Positions 33,644 through 44,043 are shown, counted from the stretch's first letter. The stretch is DNA of 64,000 nucleotides from Flavobacterium nackdongense (GCF_004355225.1 NZ_CP037933.1:1736001-1800000), one strand, 5' to 3'. Notes: generated from the sequence alone by a model not told the origin. Numbers and translations are program-made.

Positions 33644-35341
33644 TTAGTTTCTAGCGGTTTTTCTTTTATCAGACTTAGCCCCAACTTTAGACATGGCGCA
33701 TCTAAAACCTATGTAGTCCGTAGCCATATCTTGAGGGAAATACCTTCTTTGGGCTGGATCAAGCCAATAGGCTCTATCTCTCCAAGAACCACCTTTGTAA
33801 ACTCTGACATTATTATCGATCAAAGTAGTTCGCTTGTTATTTTTATCGTAGTTTCTGACCATATTCCCTAAACTATCAACCTTAACATTGTGTTTAGGAG
33901 AATTGTACATCGCTCTATCGTCTTTCAATTTTTTAGAATCCGTCTCTGAATCGCCAAAATTATAGTACCTTGTAGATTGCTTGTCACCATCTCTGTAATC
34001 GATATTATCGCTTTTATCGAAATTTTGTCTCAGATAAGTTTCGTTTTCATCCACTGGAACCTGAGCAATTTGACCCGGAAAACTAGTAGCTATTTTTTTA
34101 CCATTACTTAAGGTGGCATACTGAATACTATCTTTTCCGATAATTTTCACTTTACCGTCTTTACCAATTTTATTTTTGGTGTATTGATTTCCTCTAAAAT
34201 AGTTAAAATCATTCGCTTCATTATCTACAATCGGTCTGTACACGTCCATAACCCATTCGGCTACATTTCCAGACATATCATACAAGCCGAAATCGTTAGC
34301 TGGATATTTTTTAACTTGGTTGGTTATATCAGCACCATCATCAGACCATCCGGCAATCCCACCATAATCTCCATTTCCTTGTTTGAAATTGGCCAATTGA
34401 TCGCCTTTGTTTTGTCTTTTCCCAGAACGCGTGTAGCTACCAGACCAAGGGTATTTTTTCTGTCCTTTATAAATATTGTATTCTCTTTGTCCTACATCGG
34501 CAGCAGCGGCATACTCCCATTCTGCTTCCGTTGGAAGTCTGTATTCTGGCAATAAAATACCTGAGGAACGTTGTGCATAAATATTAGTAGGAGGAACCAC
34601 TTTTCCGCCTTTTGGCGCTTTTGGTTGACGAATGCCACCTTTTTTATCAGCATATTTTCCGGGCAAAACAATTTGTGCATCTCCACCATAAGTAGATGTT
34701 GGCGAGATTAAATAGGTATCGGTATCAAAATTGCTATCAGCGGTTACGTCCAATGTTTTAGCATTTTTTTTAAGATATCCGTTTTTTTCTAGTAACGCTT
34801 CATTTACACGATTGGTTCTCCATTTTGCAAATTCAACTGCCTGAATCCAATTGACTCCAACAACAGGATATTGCGAATACGAAGGATGTCTTAAATAATT
34901 GTTGGTCATCGTTTCGTTATAACCCAATCTGTTTCTCCAAACTAAAGTGTCTGGTACTGCACCTGGATACACATCTTTGTACCTTTCATCTGTTGGTGGG
35001 GTTACTTTTTTGGTCCAATCCAAATATTCTAAATACATCGCATTGGTTACTTCGGTTTCGTCCATGTAAAAGGACTGAATGTGCTGTTGATTAGGGGTGT
35101 TGTTCCAATCATGCATAACATCATCTTGAACTTTTCCCATAGTAAATGTTCCTCCTTCTACAAACACTAAACCGGGGCCAGCTTCTTGTTTTTTACTTGG
35201 AGATCCTTTTTTACTATCTACATTCCAACCTGTTCCTTGGGAAGTGCCTTTGGAGCTAGATTTTTTGCTACAACTAGAAAAACCAACGATCAAAATCATT
35301 GATAATATCAAACGTAAGGCCATAATTTTATTTACTTTCAT
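33644..35341 (-). CDS. gldJ: gliding motility lipoprotein GldJ
   Basis: A 565-aa lipoprotein required for gliding and for stability of GldK in the T9SS/gliding machine. The lipobox is in VGFSSCSKKSS (Cys near residue 24). A formylglycine-generating-enzyme-like (SUMF1) domain fills the rest: GLVFVEGGTFTMGKVQDD at the start, then VTNAMYLEYLDW, YRLPTEAEWEYAA, DMSGNVAEWVMDVYRP, and WRDRAYWLDPAQRRYFPQDM near the end. The divergent porU on the other side makes this the gldJ-porU locus known from Flavobacterium johnsoniae. Confidence 0.95.
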   Translation of the reverse strand: MKVNKIMALRLILSMILIVGFSSCSKKSSSKGTSQGTGWNVDSKKGSPSKKQEAGPGLVFVEGGTFTMGKVQDDVMHDWNNTPNQQHIQSFYMDETEVTNAMYLEYLDWTKKVTPPTDERYKDVYPGAVPDTLVWRNRLGYNETMTNNYLRHPSYSQYPVVGVNWIQAVEFAKWRTNRVNEALLEKNGYLKKNAKTLDVTADSNFDTDTYLISPTSTYGGDAQIVLPGKYADKKGGIRQPKAPKGGKVVPPTNIYAQRSSGILLPEYRLPTEAEWEYAAAADVGQREYNIYKGQKKYPWSGSYTRSGKRQNKGDQLANFKQGNGDYGGIAGWSDDGADITNQVKKYPANDFGLYDMSGNVAEWVMDVYRPIVDNEANDFNYFRGNQYTKNKIGKDGKVKIIGKDSIQYATLSNGKKIATSFPGQIAQVPVDENETYLRQNFDKSDNIDYRDGDKQSTRYYNFGDSETDSKKLKDDRAMYNSPKHNVKVDSLGNMVRNYDKNNKRTTLIDNNVRVYKGGSWRDRAYWLDPAQRRYFPQDMATDYIGFRCAMSKVGAKSDKRKTARN

Positions 35342-35551
35342 TTTTTTGTAGGTTAAAATTTGAGTGGTGCAATATAATAATTAACCATTAAACCACAACA
35401 ACATTTTTTTATTTAATAAACTGAACTGTGTATTCTTTCTGTATATCACAAAACACAAACGCAAATTTATATTATTTATTATTAAAATTACACTAAATGA
35501 TATATTTTTACTCCCCGTAATATATTCCTAATTATTGCGTTTTACAAAATT

Positions 35552-38500
35552 ATGAGAAAAACACTTTTAGCGTATTTATTCCTAATTCCTTTCGTTTCTT
35601 TTGCGCAAATCAAAGGAGACCTAACACTAGAATGGCTTGAAAAGAAAGAAATGTTTTTTGGTGAAAGCAAACTAAATATCCCACAATTTGCGGGAAACAG
35701 CTTCAATTATGACTCAGGTAAAAAGGCACTTTTTTTCATATACAACTTGAATGATTCTTCACTTGGAAATAATGTTCAGTTGTCGAATATAGTTTATGAG
35801 CCCCTAAACGAAACTCAAATTGGCGACCTAGACCCATTAAATATCCCAAAAACGGCTTCTGCAATTATAAAAATAAACGAATCAAGAGACCTAAAACAAG
35901 CGTTCCTTGTACTTTCACCTATTATCAAGGACGATTTTGGCTACAAACGAATTAAATCCTTTTCATATACCCTAAATAATAGTAGCGCATCGCGCATTTC
36001 ACAAACTAAAGCAGCGGCAGCAATTTCAAATTCTGTTCTAGCCACCGGAGATTGGCATCAGTTTTATATAGAAAAATCTGGTGTCTATAAAATTTCAAGA
36101 GGGTTTTTGCAGCAATTGGGACTCAATATCAACGGTATCGACCCAAGAAAATTAAAAATTTATGGCAACGGAGGCCGCATGCTTCCCCTATCGAATGCTA
36201 CTTTTTACCCCGAAGACTTAACTGAAAACGCCATTCAAATCATTGGCGAAAGCGATGGTGCTTTTGACAATGAAGATTACATTTTATTCTATGCAGAAGG
36301 CGTCGACACTTGGAATGATGAAAGTCAAACCAACCTTAACTTGTACGACACCAAATCTTACTATTATATTACCATACAAGGCAATGACGGGAAAAGAATG
36401 GCAACGATGGCGCAGCCATCTGGCAGCAGCACCTTGAATTTAAGCACTTTTGACGACCGTCAATTTTACGAGCTAGACTTAACCAATATTGGAAAACTGG
36501 GAAGACAGTGGTTTGGCGAAGTGTTTGATATCAACCAAGACCAAGAATTTTCGTTTAGTTTTCCCAATGTAGACACTGCTACGCCTATAAAAGTAAGCCT
36601 CAACACCGCTTCGGTAGCCTATACACCCACAAGTTTTAAGGTTTCGGCCAATGGACTTGAGATCGGAACTATGTCGTTTCCTGCGCTAGTGCAATATTCC
36701 GGAATTTTATTTAATGCAGCGTCTTTGCCGGGCAACACAACTTTTCCTGCCTCAGAAAATGTAAAAATAAAATTGTCTTACAATAACAACAGCGTCCCAG
36801 GGTCGAAAGGTTACTTGGACAAAATTATACTGACCGCCAAACGAAAACTTCAAGGCTATGGCAAACAATTTCTTTTTCAATATGATTTATCGTATGCTAG
36901 CTTAGGAATTGTAAGTTATGCACTGTCGAATGCCATTGGAATTTCGCAAGTTTGGGATGTCACTGACATTTATAATGCAACCAAATTAGAAAACGCCAAT
37001 CAAGCATCGTTTTCATTTAAGGCTAATTTAGGACAACTACGAAAATATGTTGCCGTAGACCCCGCAGATTATTACACTCCATTGAAAACGAGTAAAACAA
37101 AAATAACCAATCAAAACCTGAAAGGAACTCTTTTCAAAAACACCCAGGGACAGTTTCAAGATTTAGATTACCTCATAATAGCACCTGCTTTCCTAGCCGG
37201 TCAAGCCGAAAAACTAGCTGATTTTCACCGTTCTTACTCCAATTTGAATGTAAAAGTACTTAGCCTTGAAACCATCTATCAAGAATTTTCTTCAGGCAAG
37301 CAAGACATTGCAGCCATTAGAAATTGTATAAGATACGTGTATCAAAATGCCTCAGCTGCAGACAAAAGAATAAAATATGTCAATCTCTTTGGAGATGCGT
37401 CCTATGATTATAAAAACAAAACTCCGAACAACACTAATATCGTACCCATATATCACGCATTGAATAGCAATACCACAGGAGAATCCTCCTATGCATCGGA
37501 TGACTTCTACGCATTGATGGATAATAATGAGGGTGATATCGGCGGTTTTTTTGGAGGAATTGACATTGCGGTGGGCCGAATGATCAATGACAACAGTTCG
37601 CAAGCAGACGAAATGGTAAACAAAGTAATCGAGTATCATGACGTGAAATCGTATGGAAATTGGAGAAACAATTATGTGATGGTGAGTGACGATTCCGATA
37701 AATCATCAGACGCCAGCTTGCAAAACAGACAAAATACTTTAGCTGATAAAATCACCTTCGAAAAACCATTTTTGAATGTGAACAAAGTGCTTTTGGACTC
37801 CTATGTTCAGGAAGCTTCTGCTGGAGGATCGCGTTATCCTAAAGCTAGAAACGATTTCTTCAGCGCCTTCGAAAAAGGATCTTTGGTGGTGAACTATTTA
37901 GGTCATGGTGGCGAGGACGGCCTTGCGAGCGAACGCCTATGGGAAAAATCCGATGGGCAAAATTTAAGCAATCAGTACAAATACCCTTTATTTATTACCA
38001 TTACTTGCGATTTTTCGCGATTTGACAATCCATCGAGACCCACAGCGGGCGAATACACGTATTGGAATCCCAAAGGCGGAGCCATTTCTATGATTACCAC
38101 CATTCGTGAAATTGGCCAATTTAGCGCAGAAAATTTTAATGATGTCTTGGCACGAAATTTATTTTCATACGGCTCAAATAATTATACTTCGATAGCCGAA
38201 GCCCTCCGACTTTCCAAAAACAGCAATCCCAATTCCTCGACTAATGTGGTATTTTACATTGGAGACCCCGCATTGAAGCTTGCCATTGCCAAACCAAAAA
38301 TTCGACTAACGAAAGTAAATGACATTCCTGTTTCACAAACCATCGACGATTTCAAATCATTGGCGAAAATGAAAATTTCTGGTGAAATTGTAGATGAAAA
38401 CAATCTGCCAATACCCAATTATAACGGTGAATTATCGACAGCAGTTTTCGATAAATTCATCACAAGAAGCACTTTGAACAATGACGGAAATAGTCCTACG

Positions 38501-39376
38501 ATGCCCTTCAATGAAATAGGAGAAACCATTTTCAGAGGCAATGCATCGATAGTAAACGGACAGTTCGAATTTAGTTTTATTGTTCCTAGAGATATCCGCA
38601 TTCCAATTTCGAACGGAAAAATTAGTTTTTATGCTAAAAAAAATCAACAATTCGAGAATCAAGCCGGTTTTGATACCAGCATAAAAGTAGGCGGAATAAA
38701 TGAAAATGCAGTAGCAGACAATATTAATCCAAGAGTGAAGTTATATATGAACGACGAAACTTTTGTCTCCGGAGGGACTACAAACGAATCTCCATTCCTT
38801 GTAGCCAATCTAGAGGACGAAAGCGGAATCAATACAGCGAGCGGAATTGGTCACGATATTGTAGCAATATTAGACGGCGACGTAGATAATCCTTACATAT
38901 TGAACGATTATTATCAAACCAGTCTGAATGATTTTACCAAAGGAAACTTACGATTTCCGTTGCGAAATTTATCAGTTGGGCTCCACACTATAACTTTCAA
39001 GGCTTGGGATGTGTACAACAACCCGATTACCGCTGAAATTCAGTTTGTAGTGGTGGGCAACGAAGCCATAACATTGACACATGTTTTGAATTACCCCAAT
39101 CCGTTTGTAAATTATACTGAATTTTGGTTTTCGCATAACAGACCCTACGAACCATTGGAAGTTCAAGTTCAGGTAATAACCATAACAGGAAAGGTCGTTT
39201 GGACGCGTAACCAAATAATTACAACCGAAGGTTTCCTTTCAAAAGAGATCAGTTGGGACGGCAAAGATGACTTTGGAAATAAAATAGGAAAAGGGGTTTA
39301 TGTGTATAGACTTACGGTAAAATCGAACCTAACCAACTCGAAAGCTGAAAAAATTGAAAAACTTGTAATACTTTAA
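35552..39376 (+). CDS. porU: type IX secretion system sortase PorU
   Basis: The outer-surface sortase that removes C-terminal signals from T9SS cargo and attaches them to lipid; 1274 aa. It has a signal peptide ending SFAQ, and a C25 gingipain-like peptidase domain with a catalytic dyad visible at His785 (VNYLGHGGED) and Cys819 (ITITCDFSRF). The C-terminal 90 residues, beginning VLNYPNPFVNYTEFWF and ending EKIEKLVIL, form a T9SS-type CTD of its own. porV follows in the same direction 37 bp after the stop. Confidence 0.97.
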   Translation: MRKTLLAYLFLIPFVSFAQIKGDLTLEWLEKKEMFFGESKLNIPQFAGNSFNYDSGKKALFFIYNLNDSSLGNNVQLSNIVYEPLNETQIGDLDPLNIPKTASAIIKINESRDLKQAFLVLSPIIKDDFGYKRIKSFSYTLNNSSASRISQTKAAAAISNSVLATGDWHQFYIEKSGVYKISRGFLQQLGLNINGIDPRKLKIYGNGGRMLPLSNATFYPEDLTENAIQIIGESDGAFDNEDYILFYAEGVDTWNDESQTNLNLYDTKSYYYITIQGNDGKRMATMAQPSGSSTLNLSTFDDRQFYELDLTNIGKLGRQWFGEVFDINQDQEFSFSFPNVDTATPIKVSLNTASVAYTPTSFKVSANGLEIGTMSFPALVQYSGILFNAASLPGNTTFPASENVKIKLSYNNNSVPGSKGYLDKIILTAKRKLQGYGKQFLFQYDLSYASLGIVSYALSNAIGISQVWDVTDIYNATKLENANQASFSFKANLGQLRKYVAVDPADYYTPLKTSKTKITNQNLKGTLFKNTQGQFQDLDYLIIAPAFLAGQAEKLADFHRSYSNLNVKVLSLETIYQEFSSGKQDIAAIRNCIRYVYQNASAADKRIKYVNLFGDASYDYKNKTPNNTNIVPIYHALNSNTTGESSYASDDFYALMDNNEGDIGGFFGGIDIAVGRMINDNSSQADEMVNKVIEYHDVKSYGNWRNNYVMVSDDSDKSSDASLQNRQNTLADKITFEKPFLNVNKVLLDSYVQEASAGGSRYPKARNDFFSAFEKGSLVVNYLGHGGEDGLASERLWEKSDGQNLSNQYKYPLFITITCDFSRFDNPSRPTAGEYTYWNPKGGAISMITTIREIGQFSAENFNDVLARNLFSYGSNNYTSIAEALRLSKNSNPNSSTNVVFYIGDPALKLAIAKPKIRLTKVNDIPVSQTIDDFKSLAKMKISGEIVDENNLPIPNYNGELSTAVFDKFITRSTLNNDGNSPTMPFNEIGETIFRGNASIVNGQFEFSFIVPRDIRIPISNGKISFYAKKNQQFENQAGFDTSIKVGGINENAVADNINPRVKLYMNDETFVSGGTTNESPFLVANLEDESGINTASGIGHDIVAILDGDVDNPYILNDYYQTSLNDFTKGNLRFPLRNLSVGLHTITFKAWDVYNNPITAEIQFVVVGNEAITLTHVLNYPNPFVNYTEFWFSHNRPYEPLEVQVQVITITGKVVWTRNQIITTEGFLSKEISWDGKDDFGNKIGKGVYVYRLTVKSNLTNSKAEKIEKLVIL

Positions 39377-39384
39377 TAAAATAC

Positions 39385-39392
39385 TATATTTG
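39385..39392 (+). promoter_or_regulatory. candidate -7 element before porV
   Basis: TATATTTG in the 37-bp porU-porV gap, 22 nt before the chosen porV start. It suggests porV can be expressed separately as well as from porU read-through. Confidence 0.35.
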
Positions 39393-39413
39393 TCCAATTA
39401 TTATTCAAATCCA

Positions 39414-40583
39414 ATGAGAAAATTTCTTCTACTTTTTGTGTGCTTATTTGCGCTAACTATCGCAAAAGCTCAGGAAAATGTTATTACCACTGCAGTCCCA
39501 TTTTTATTAATAAGTGCCGATGCTCGATCCGCTGGTATGGCCGATAACGGAGTAGCTTCGTCAGCTGATTCGTATTCGCAACAATGGAATCCTGCAAAAT
39601 ATGCCTTCGCTATAGACAAAACAGGTTTTTCTATAAGCTATACACCTTATCTTACGGATTTGGTCAATGACATCTCGTTGGGGCAACTCAATTATTACAA
39701 CCGAATCAACGAAAGAAGTGCCTTTGCCGGTAGTTTTCGATTCTTCGGATTGGGGGATATCGAATTGCGCGAAACTGGTGATCCAAATGAAATACCAAGA
39801 GTAGTTTCGCCTAGCGAATTTGCTTTCGACGGATCCTATTCCTTAAAATTAAGCGAGAAATTCTCGATGGCTGTTGGTGCGCGTTTTATCAATTCGAATT
39901 TAAAAGTTGCTTCAGACGTAGGCGACGCTTCCTCTGCAAGTTCATTTGCGGTGGATGTGGCTGGTTTTTTCCAAACCGAAGAATTATCCTTTAGCGATTT
40001 CAACGGAAGATGGAGAGCTGGATTCAACCTTCAAAACTTAGGTCCGAAAATGAGCTATGACAACACCCAGTCTAGCACCAACTTTTTGCCTGCCAATATG
40101 AAATTAGGAGGTGGATTCGATTTTATTTTGGATGACTATAATAAAGTTGCACTGAATGTAGAAGTCAGTAAATTATTAGTACCAACTCCGCAAGACCCTG
40201 ATTTAAATGGAGATGGCACCATTACCACCGAAGAAAGAAATCAAAATAATGAAAACTATCAAAGTATTGGTTGGTTCTCGGGAGTTTTAGAATCCTTTTC
40301 GGATGCTCCAGGCGGATTCAGCGAAGAGCTGAAAGAAGTTACCTATTCTGCCGGTGCTGAGTATTTATATCAAGATTCCTTTGCGTTACGAGCTGGATAT
40401 TTTCACGAAAATCCTGATAAAGGAGCCAGACAGTTTTTCTCTCTAGGAGCAGGATTTAGATATTCCGCAATCAAAGTGGATGTTTCCTATTTGTTTTCAA
40501 CCTCTAAAGTTAGAAATCCATTGGAAAACACTTTGCGGTTCTCGCTTACCTTTAATTTCGGAGACAAATACGATGAATATTAG
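39414..40583 (+). CDS. porV: type IX secretion outer-membrane protein PorV
   Basis: Shuttles T9SS cargo from the Sov/SprA translocon to PorU; a FadL-like 14-stranded barrel of about 389 aa. The start at 39414 gives the signal peptide MRKFLLLFVCLFALTIAKAQ; the frame is open eight codons upstream but without function. Family blocks: ITTAVPFLLISADARSAGMADNGVASSAD, QQWNPAKYAF, GFNLQNLGPKMSYDN, and a C-terminal LRFSLTFNFG before a short hydrophilic end. Adjacent to porU, with which it works. Confidence 0.96.
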   Translation: MRKFLLLFVCLFALTIAKAQENVITTAVPFLLISADARSAGMADNGVASSADSYSQQWNPAKYAFAIDKTGFSISYTPYLTDLVNDISLGQLNYYNRINERSAFAGSFRFFGLGDIELRETGDPNEIPRVVSPSEFAFDGSYSLKLSEKFSMAVGARFINSNLKVASDVGDASSASSFAVDVAGFFQTEELSFSDFNGRWRAGFNLQNLGPKMSYDNTQSSTNFLPANMKLGGGFDFILDDYNKVALNVEVSKLLVPTPQDPDLNGDGTITTEERNQNNENYQSIGWFSGVLESFSDAPGGFSEELKEVTYSAGAEYLYQDSFALRAGYFHENPDKGARQFFSLGAGFRYSAIKVDVSYLFSTSKVRNPLENTLRFSLTFNFGDKYDEY

Positions 40584-40603
40584 TAAACATAAAAAATAAC
40601 AAC

Positions 40604-40638
40604 AAATCCAAATTTCTATGAAGTTTGGATTTTTTTTC
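40604..40638 (+). terminator. terminator after porV
   Basis: AAATCCAAA / TTTGGATTT arms with a T-run, between porV and the cytidine deaminase start at 40650. Confidence 0.75.
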
Positions 40639-40649
40639 CACTAATACCA

Positions 40650-41132
40650 ATGAAAAACATCACTATTTCTGCGCAATTTTCGGTTTTTGATACCCTTTCA
40701 GAATTACCAACTGACATTCAAAATCTAATGGCAGCAGCCATTGCAGTGCGAAAAAATGCGTATGCTCCCTATTCAAAATTTAGAGTTGGGGCGGCTTTAC
40801 TATTAGATAATGGAAACATCGTTTTAGGGTCAAACCAAGAAAATGCAGCTTATCCTTCGGGACTATGTGCCGAACGTGTTGCCGTTTTTCAGGCAGGAAC
40901 GCTATATCCCGATGCAAAAATTTTAAAAATGGCAATTACAGCGGCTTCTGATACCCATCAGACTAACGCTCCCATTCCTCCCTGCGGTTCTTGCAGACAA
41001 TCCATAGCCGAATATGAGATCAAACAGGACTATCCGATTGACATTTATTTTATGGGCGAAATAGGCTCCATATACCAATCGGATTCGCTCAAAAATCTAC
41101 TGCCTTTGATGTTTGACAAAAAATTTCTATAA
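40650..41132 (+). CDS. cdd: cytidine deaminase
   Basis: Deaminates cytidine and deoxycytidine to the uridines for pyrimidine salvage; 160 aa, the small tetrameric type. The zinc and proton-shuttle signature is CAERVAVF (Cys-Ala-Glu, in place of His-Ala-Glu of the dimeric enzymes) and PPCGSCRQ with two more Cys ligands. VGAALLLDNGNIVLGSNQENAAYPSG is the substrate loop. It starts immediately after the porV terminator, and probably has weak independent expression. Confidence 0.95.
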   Translation: MKNITISAQFSVFDTLSELPTDIQNLMAAAIAVRKNAYAPYSKFRVGAALLLDNGNIVLGSNQENAAYPSGLCAERVAVFQAGTLYPDAKILKMAITAASDTHQTNAPIPPCGSCRQSIAEYEIKQDYPIDIYFMGEIGSIYQSDSLKNLLPLMFDKKFL

Positions 41133-41191
41133 AATAAACAAAATAAATACTAAAAGTTTATTTTAAATTTTACTACTTCCCCATAATGTTC

Positions 41192-41199
41192 TATTTTTG
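41192..41199 (+). promoter_or_regulatory. candidate -7 element for the pyruvate dehydrogenase operon
   Basis: TATTTTTG matches TAnnTTTG and lies about 86 nt before the start of the E1 alpha gene, after the cdd stop. Confidence 0.5.
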
Positions 41200-41284
41200 C
41201 AGCTTGCAAATTTAGGGAGCTAAACCCTACTCGTTTTCAATTACAATCATAACGCAACAACTAATTGCTAAAGAATCAATTCAG

Positions 41285-42283
41285 ATGAAAGAAGTTACAA
41301 AAGAAGTTTATTTAAAATGGTATGAAGACATGCTCCTTTGGAGAAAGTTTGAAGACAAACTTGCCGCATTGTACATTCAACAGAAAATCAGAGGATTTCT
41401 ACATTTATATAATGGCCAGGAAGCCGTTTTAGCGGGAGCGCTACACGCTATGGACCTGACAAAAGACAAAATGATTACCGCCTACCGAAATCACGTGCAA
41501 CCTATAGGAATGGGTGTAGATCCGCGACGTGTAATGGCTGAACTTTTAGGAAAAGCGACTGGAACCTCCAAAGGAATGGGTGGTTCGATGCACATTTTTT
41601 CAAAAGAACACGGATTTTATGGAGGACACGGTATCGTAGGAGGACAAATTCCTTTGGGAGCTGGAATTGCTTTTGGAGATAAATACAACAATACAGGTGG
41701 AGTAACTTTGACTTATTTTGGTGATGGAGCTTCGAGACAAGGTTCGTTACACGAAGCCTTCAATATGGCGATGTTGTGGAACTTACCCGTAGTATTCATC
41801 GTAGAAAATAATGGATACGCGATGGGGACATCTGTCGAAAGAACTGCCAATCATCCTGATATCTGGAAATTAGGTTTAGGCTATGAAATGCCTTGCGGAC
41901 CAGTGGATGGAATGAATCCTGTAAAAGTAGCCGAAGCGATGACCGAAGCTATTGAAAGAGCAAGAACAGGAGGCGGACCTACTTTCCTAGAAATGAAAAC
42001 ATACCGATACAGAGGACACTCGATGTCGGATGCACAATTGTACCGTTCGAAAGAAGAAGTAGAAGAGTACAAAAAAATTGACCCAATTACTCAAGTTTTA
42101 GATGTAATCAAAGATCAAAAATACGCTACAGACGCCGAAATTGATGCCATCGATCAAAGGGTAAAAGATTTAATCGAAGAATGTGTGAAATTTGCCGAAG
42201 AGTCTCCTTATCCAGAAATCCAGCAGCTATACGATGTAGTTTACGAACAAGAAAACTATCCATTCACCCCTCATAAATTATAA
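41285..42283 (+). CDS. pdhA: pyruvate dehydrogenase E1 component, alpha subunit
   Basis: Thiamin-diphosphate-dependent decarboxylation of pyruvate in the PDH complex; 332 aa, the heterotetrameric E1 alpha. The ThDP motif is FGDGASRQGSLHEAFNMAMLWNLPVVFIVENN; the phosphorylation-loop-like YRGHSMSDAQLYRSKEEV and GGSMHIFSKEHGFYGGHGIVGGQ are present. No E1 beta gene is adjacent; the E2 gene follows after seven bases. The beta subunit must therefore be encoded elsewhere. Confidence 0.96.
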   Translation: MKEVTKEVYLKWYEDMLLWRKFEDKLAALYIQQKIRGFLHLYNGQEAVLAGALHAMDLTKDKMITAYRNHVQPIGMGVDPRRVMAELLGKATGTSKGMGGSMHIFSKEHGFYGGHGIVGGQIPLGAGIAFGDKYNNTGGVTLTYFGDGASRQGSLHEAFNMAMLWNLPVVFIVENNGYAMGTSVERTANHPDIWKLGLGYEMPCGPVDGMNPVKVAEAMTEAIERARTGGGPTFLEMKTYRYRGHSMSDAQLYRSKEEVEEYKKIDPITQVLDVIKDQKYATDAEIDAIDQRVKDLIEECVKFAEESPYPEIQQLYDVVYEQENYPFTPHKL

Positions 42284-42290
42284 ATCAATT

Positions 42291-43934
42291 ATGGCAACAA
42301 TTATAACAATGCCCCGTTTGAGCGATACAATGACGGAAGGAACGGTAGCAACTTGGTTAAAAAAAGTAGGTGATAAAGTAAGCGAAGGCGATATGCTAGC
42401 TGAAATTGAAACCGACAAAGCAACAATGGAATTCGAGTCTTTCAACGAAGGAACTCTTTTATACATCGGAATTCAAGCAGGTGAAACTGCCCCAATCGAT
42501 TCTTTATTGGCCATTATCGGAAACGAAGGCGAAGATATTTCAGCTTTAATCGCCGGAGGTGCAACTGCTGCTCCTGCATCAGAAGCCGCTCCAGCAACAA
42601 CGGAAGTTAAAACCGAAACTACAACTCCAGCAACAACAACTTCAGCCGCTTTACCAGCAGGAGTGGTCGTGGTGACTATGCCTCGTTTGAGCGATACGAT
42701 GACCGAAGGAACTGTAGCCACTTGGTTGAAAAAAGTAGGCGATAAAGTTGCCGAAGGTGATATGCTTGCCGAAATCGAAACGGATAAAGCCACAATGGAA
42801 TTCGAATCTTTCAACGAGGGAACTTTATTATACATCGGCATTCAAGAAGGAGAATCTGCTCCAATTGATAGCTTATTAGCGATCATTGGCCCCGCAGGGA
42901 CCGACGTTAGTGGAATTATTGCTAGCGGAGGAATTGCACCTGCAGCCGCTCCAGCTGAAGAAGTGAAAGCCGCAGCTGCTGCACAAACCGCAGCACCAAT
43001 TGTTCAAGAAGCACCAGCTGACGGTCAAAGAATTCTAGCTTCGCCATTGGCAAAGAAAATTGCCAGCGAAAAAGGAATTCAATTGACTCAAGTAAAAGGT
43101 TCTGGCGAAAACGGACGTATCACCAAAAGTGATGTGGAGAATTTTACCCCAGCAAGCAGTTCGCAGGTAGCCGATAGCAGAACGCAGGAAGTTGCTCCTA
43201 CAAAATCAGAATCTGCTGCACCAGTATCAAAACCTTATGTTCCAGCAGGACAAATTGCCACTGAAGAGATTAAAAACTCTACTATGCGTAAAGTTATTGC
43301 CAAGCGTTTGGCCGAATCTTTATTCACTGCACCACATTACAACTTGGTAATTGAGGTAACCATGGACGAAGCAATGAAATCAAGAGCGATTATCAATAGC
43401 GTTCCAGATACCAAAGTATCTTTTAACGATATGGTAATTAAAGCTTCTGCATTGGCTTTGAAAAAACACCCAAAAATCAATTCACAATGGACTGCTGAAT
43501 CGATAATCATCAACTATCACGTGAATATTGGTGTTGCAGTTGCTGTTGAAGACGGATTAGTTGTTCCAGTATTGCCATTTACAGATGGTATGAGTTTGTC
43601 ACAAATTGGAACAAGCGTAAGAGACCTTGCAGGAAGAGCCAAAAACAAAAAATTATTACCTACCGAAATGGAAGGAAGTACTTTCACGATTTCCAACCTT
43701 GGAATGTTTGGCATTACCGAATTCAACTCCATCATTAACCAACCGAATTCTGCTATCCTATCCGTTGGAGCGATTGTAGAAAAACCAGTGGTGAAAAATG
43801 GTCAGATTGTAGTTGGAAATACAATGATGCTTTCATTAGCTTGCGATCACAGAACTATCGACGGAGCAACCGGAGCACAGTTCTTGCAAACTTTGAAACA
43901 ATATATCGAAAACCCTGTGACGATGCTAGCCTAA
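42291..43934 (+). CDS. pdhC: pyruvate dehydrogenase E2 (dihydrolipoamide acetyltransferase), two lipoyl domains
   Basis: Transfers the acetyl group to CoA; 547 aa. Two lipoyl domains in tandem, 123 residues apart, both with MPRLSDTMTEGTVATWLKK and the lipoyl-lysine motif ETDKATME (Lys43 and Lys166). Ala/Thr/Pro linkers follow, then the peripheral subunit-binding domain (LASPLAKKIASEKGIQLTQ, about 250-290) and the catalytic domain with LACDHRTIDGATGAQFL near the end. The two lipoyl domains are nearly identical, which suggests recent duplication or gene conversion. The start follows E1 alpha by seven bases. Confidence 0.96.
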   Translation: MATIITMPRLSDTMTEGTVATWLKKVGDKVSEGDMLAEIETDKATMEFESFNEGTLLYIGIQAGETAPIDSLLAIIGNEGEDISALIAGGATAAPASEAAPATTEVKTETTTPATTTSAALPAGVVVVTMPRLSDTMTEGTVATWLKKVGDKVAEGDMLAEIETDKATMEFESFNEGTLLYIGIQEGESAPIDSLLAIIGPAGTDVSGIIASGGIAPAAAPAEEVKAAAAAQTAAPIVQEAPADGQRILASPLAKKIASEKGIQLTQVKGSGENGRITKSDVENFTPASSSQVADSRTQEVAPTKSESAAPVSKPYVPAGQIATEEIKNSTMRKVIAKRLAESLFTAPHYNLVIEVTMDEAMKSRAIINSVPDTKVSFNDMVIKASALALKKHPKINSQWTAESIIINYHVNIGVAVAVEDGLVVPVLPFTDGMSLSQIGTSVRDLAGRAKNKKLLPTEMEGSTFTISNLGMFGITEFNSIINQPNSAILSVGAIVEKPVVKNGQIVVGNTMMLSLACDHRTIDGATGAQFLQTLKQYIENPVTMLA

Positions 43935-43956
43935 TAGCTCGTTACTTTATAAATAG

Positions 43957-43990
43957 AAATCCCGTTTTGAGAAATCAGAACGGGATTTTT
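43957..43990 (+). terminator. terminator after the E2 gene
   Basis: AAATCCCGTT / AACGGGATTT with a T-run, 23 bases beyond the E2 stop. Confidence 0.8.
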
Positions 43991-44043
43991 GATTTTAGAA
44001 AGTTTAAATCATTAATTTTGAAATCTTAAACAAAACTCAATAA

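Noticed and set aside
40845-40875. CAE in place of HAE in cytidine deaminase as a defective active site
   Set aside because: The Cys-Ala-Glu form is normal for small tetrameric cytidine deaminases that use three cysteines for zinc.
41285-43934. Missing E1 beta gene taken as loss of pyruvate dehydrogenase
   Set aside because: In Flavobacteria the beta subunit gene is commonly encoded elsewhere, so absence from this operon is not evidence of loss.
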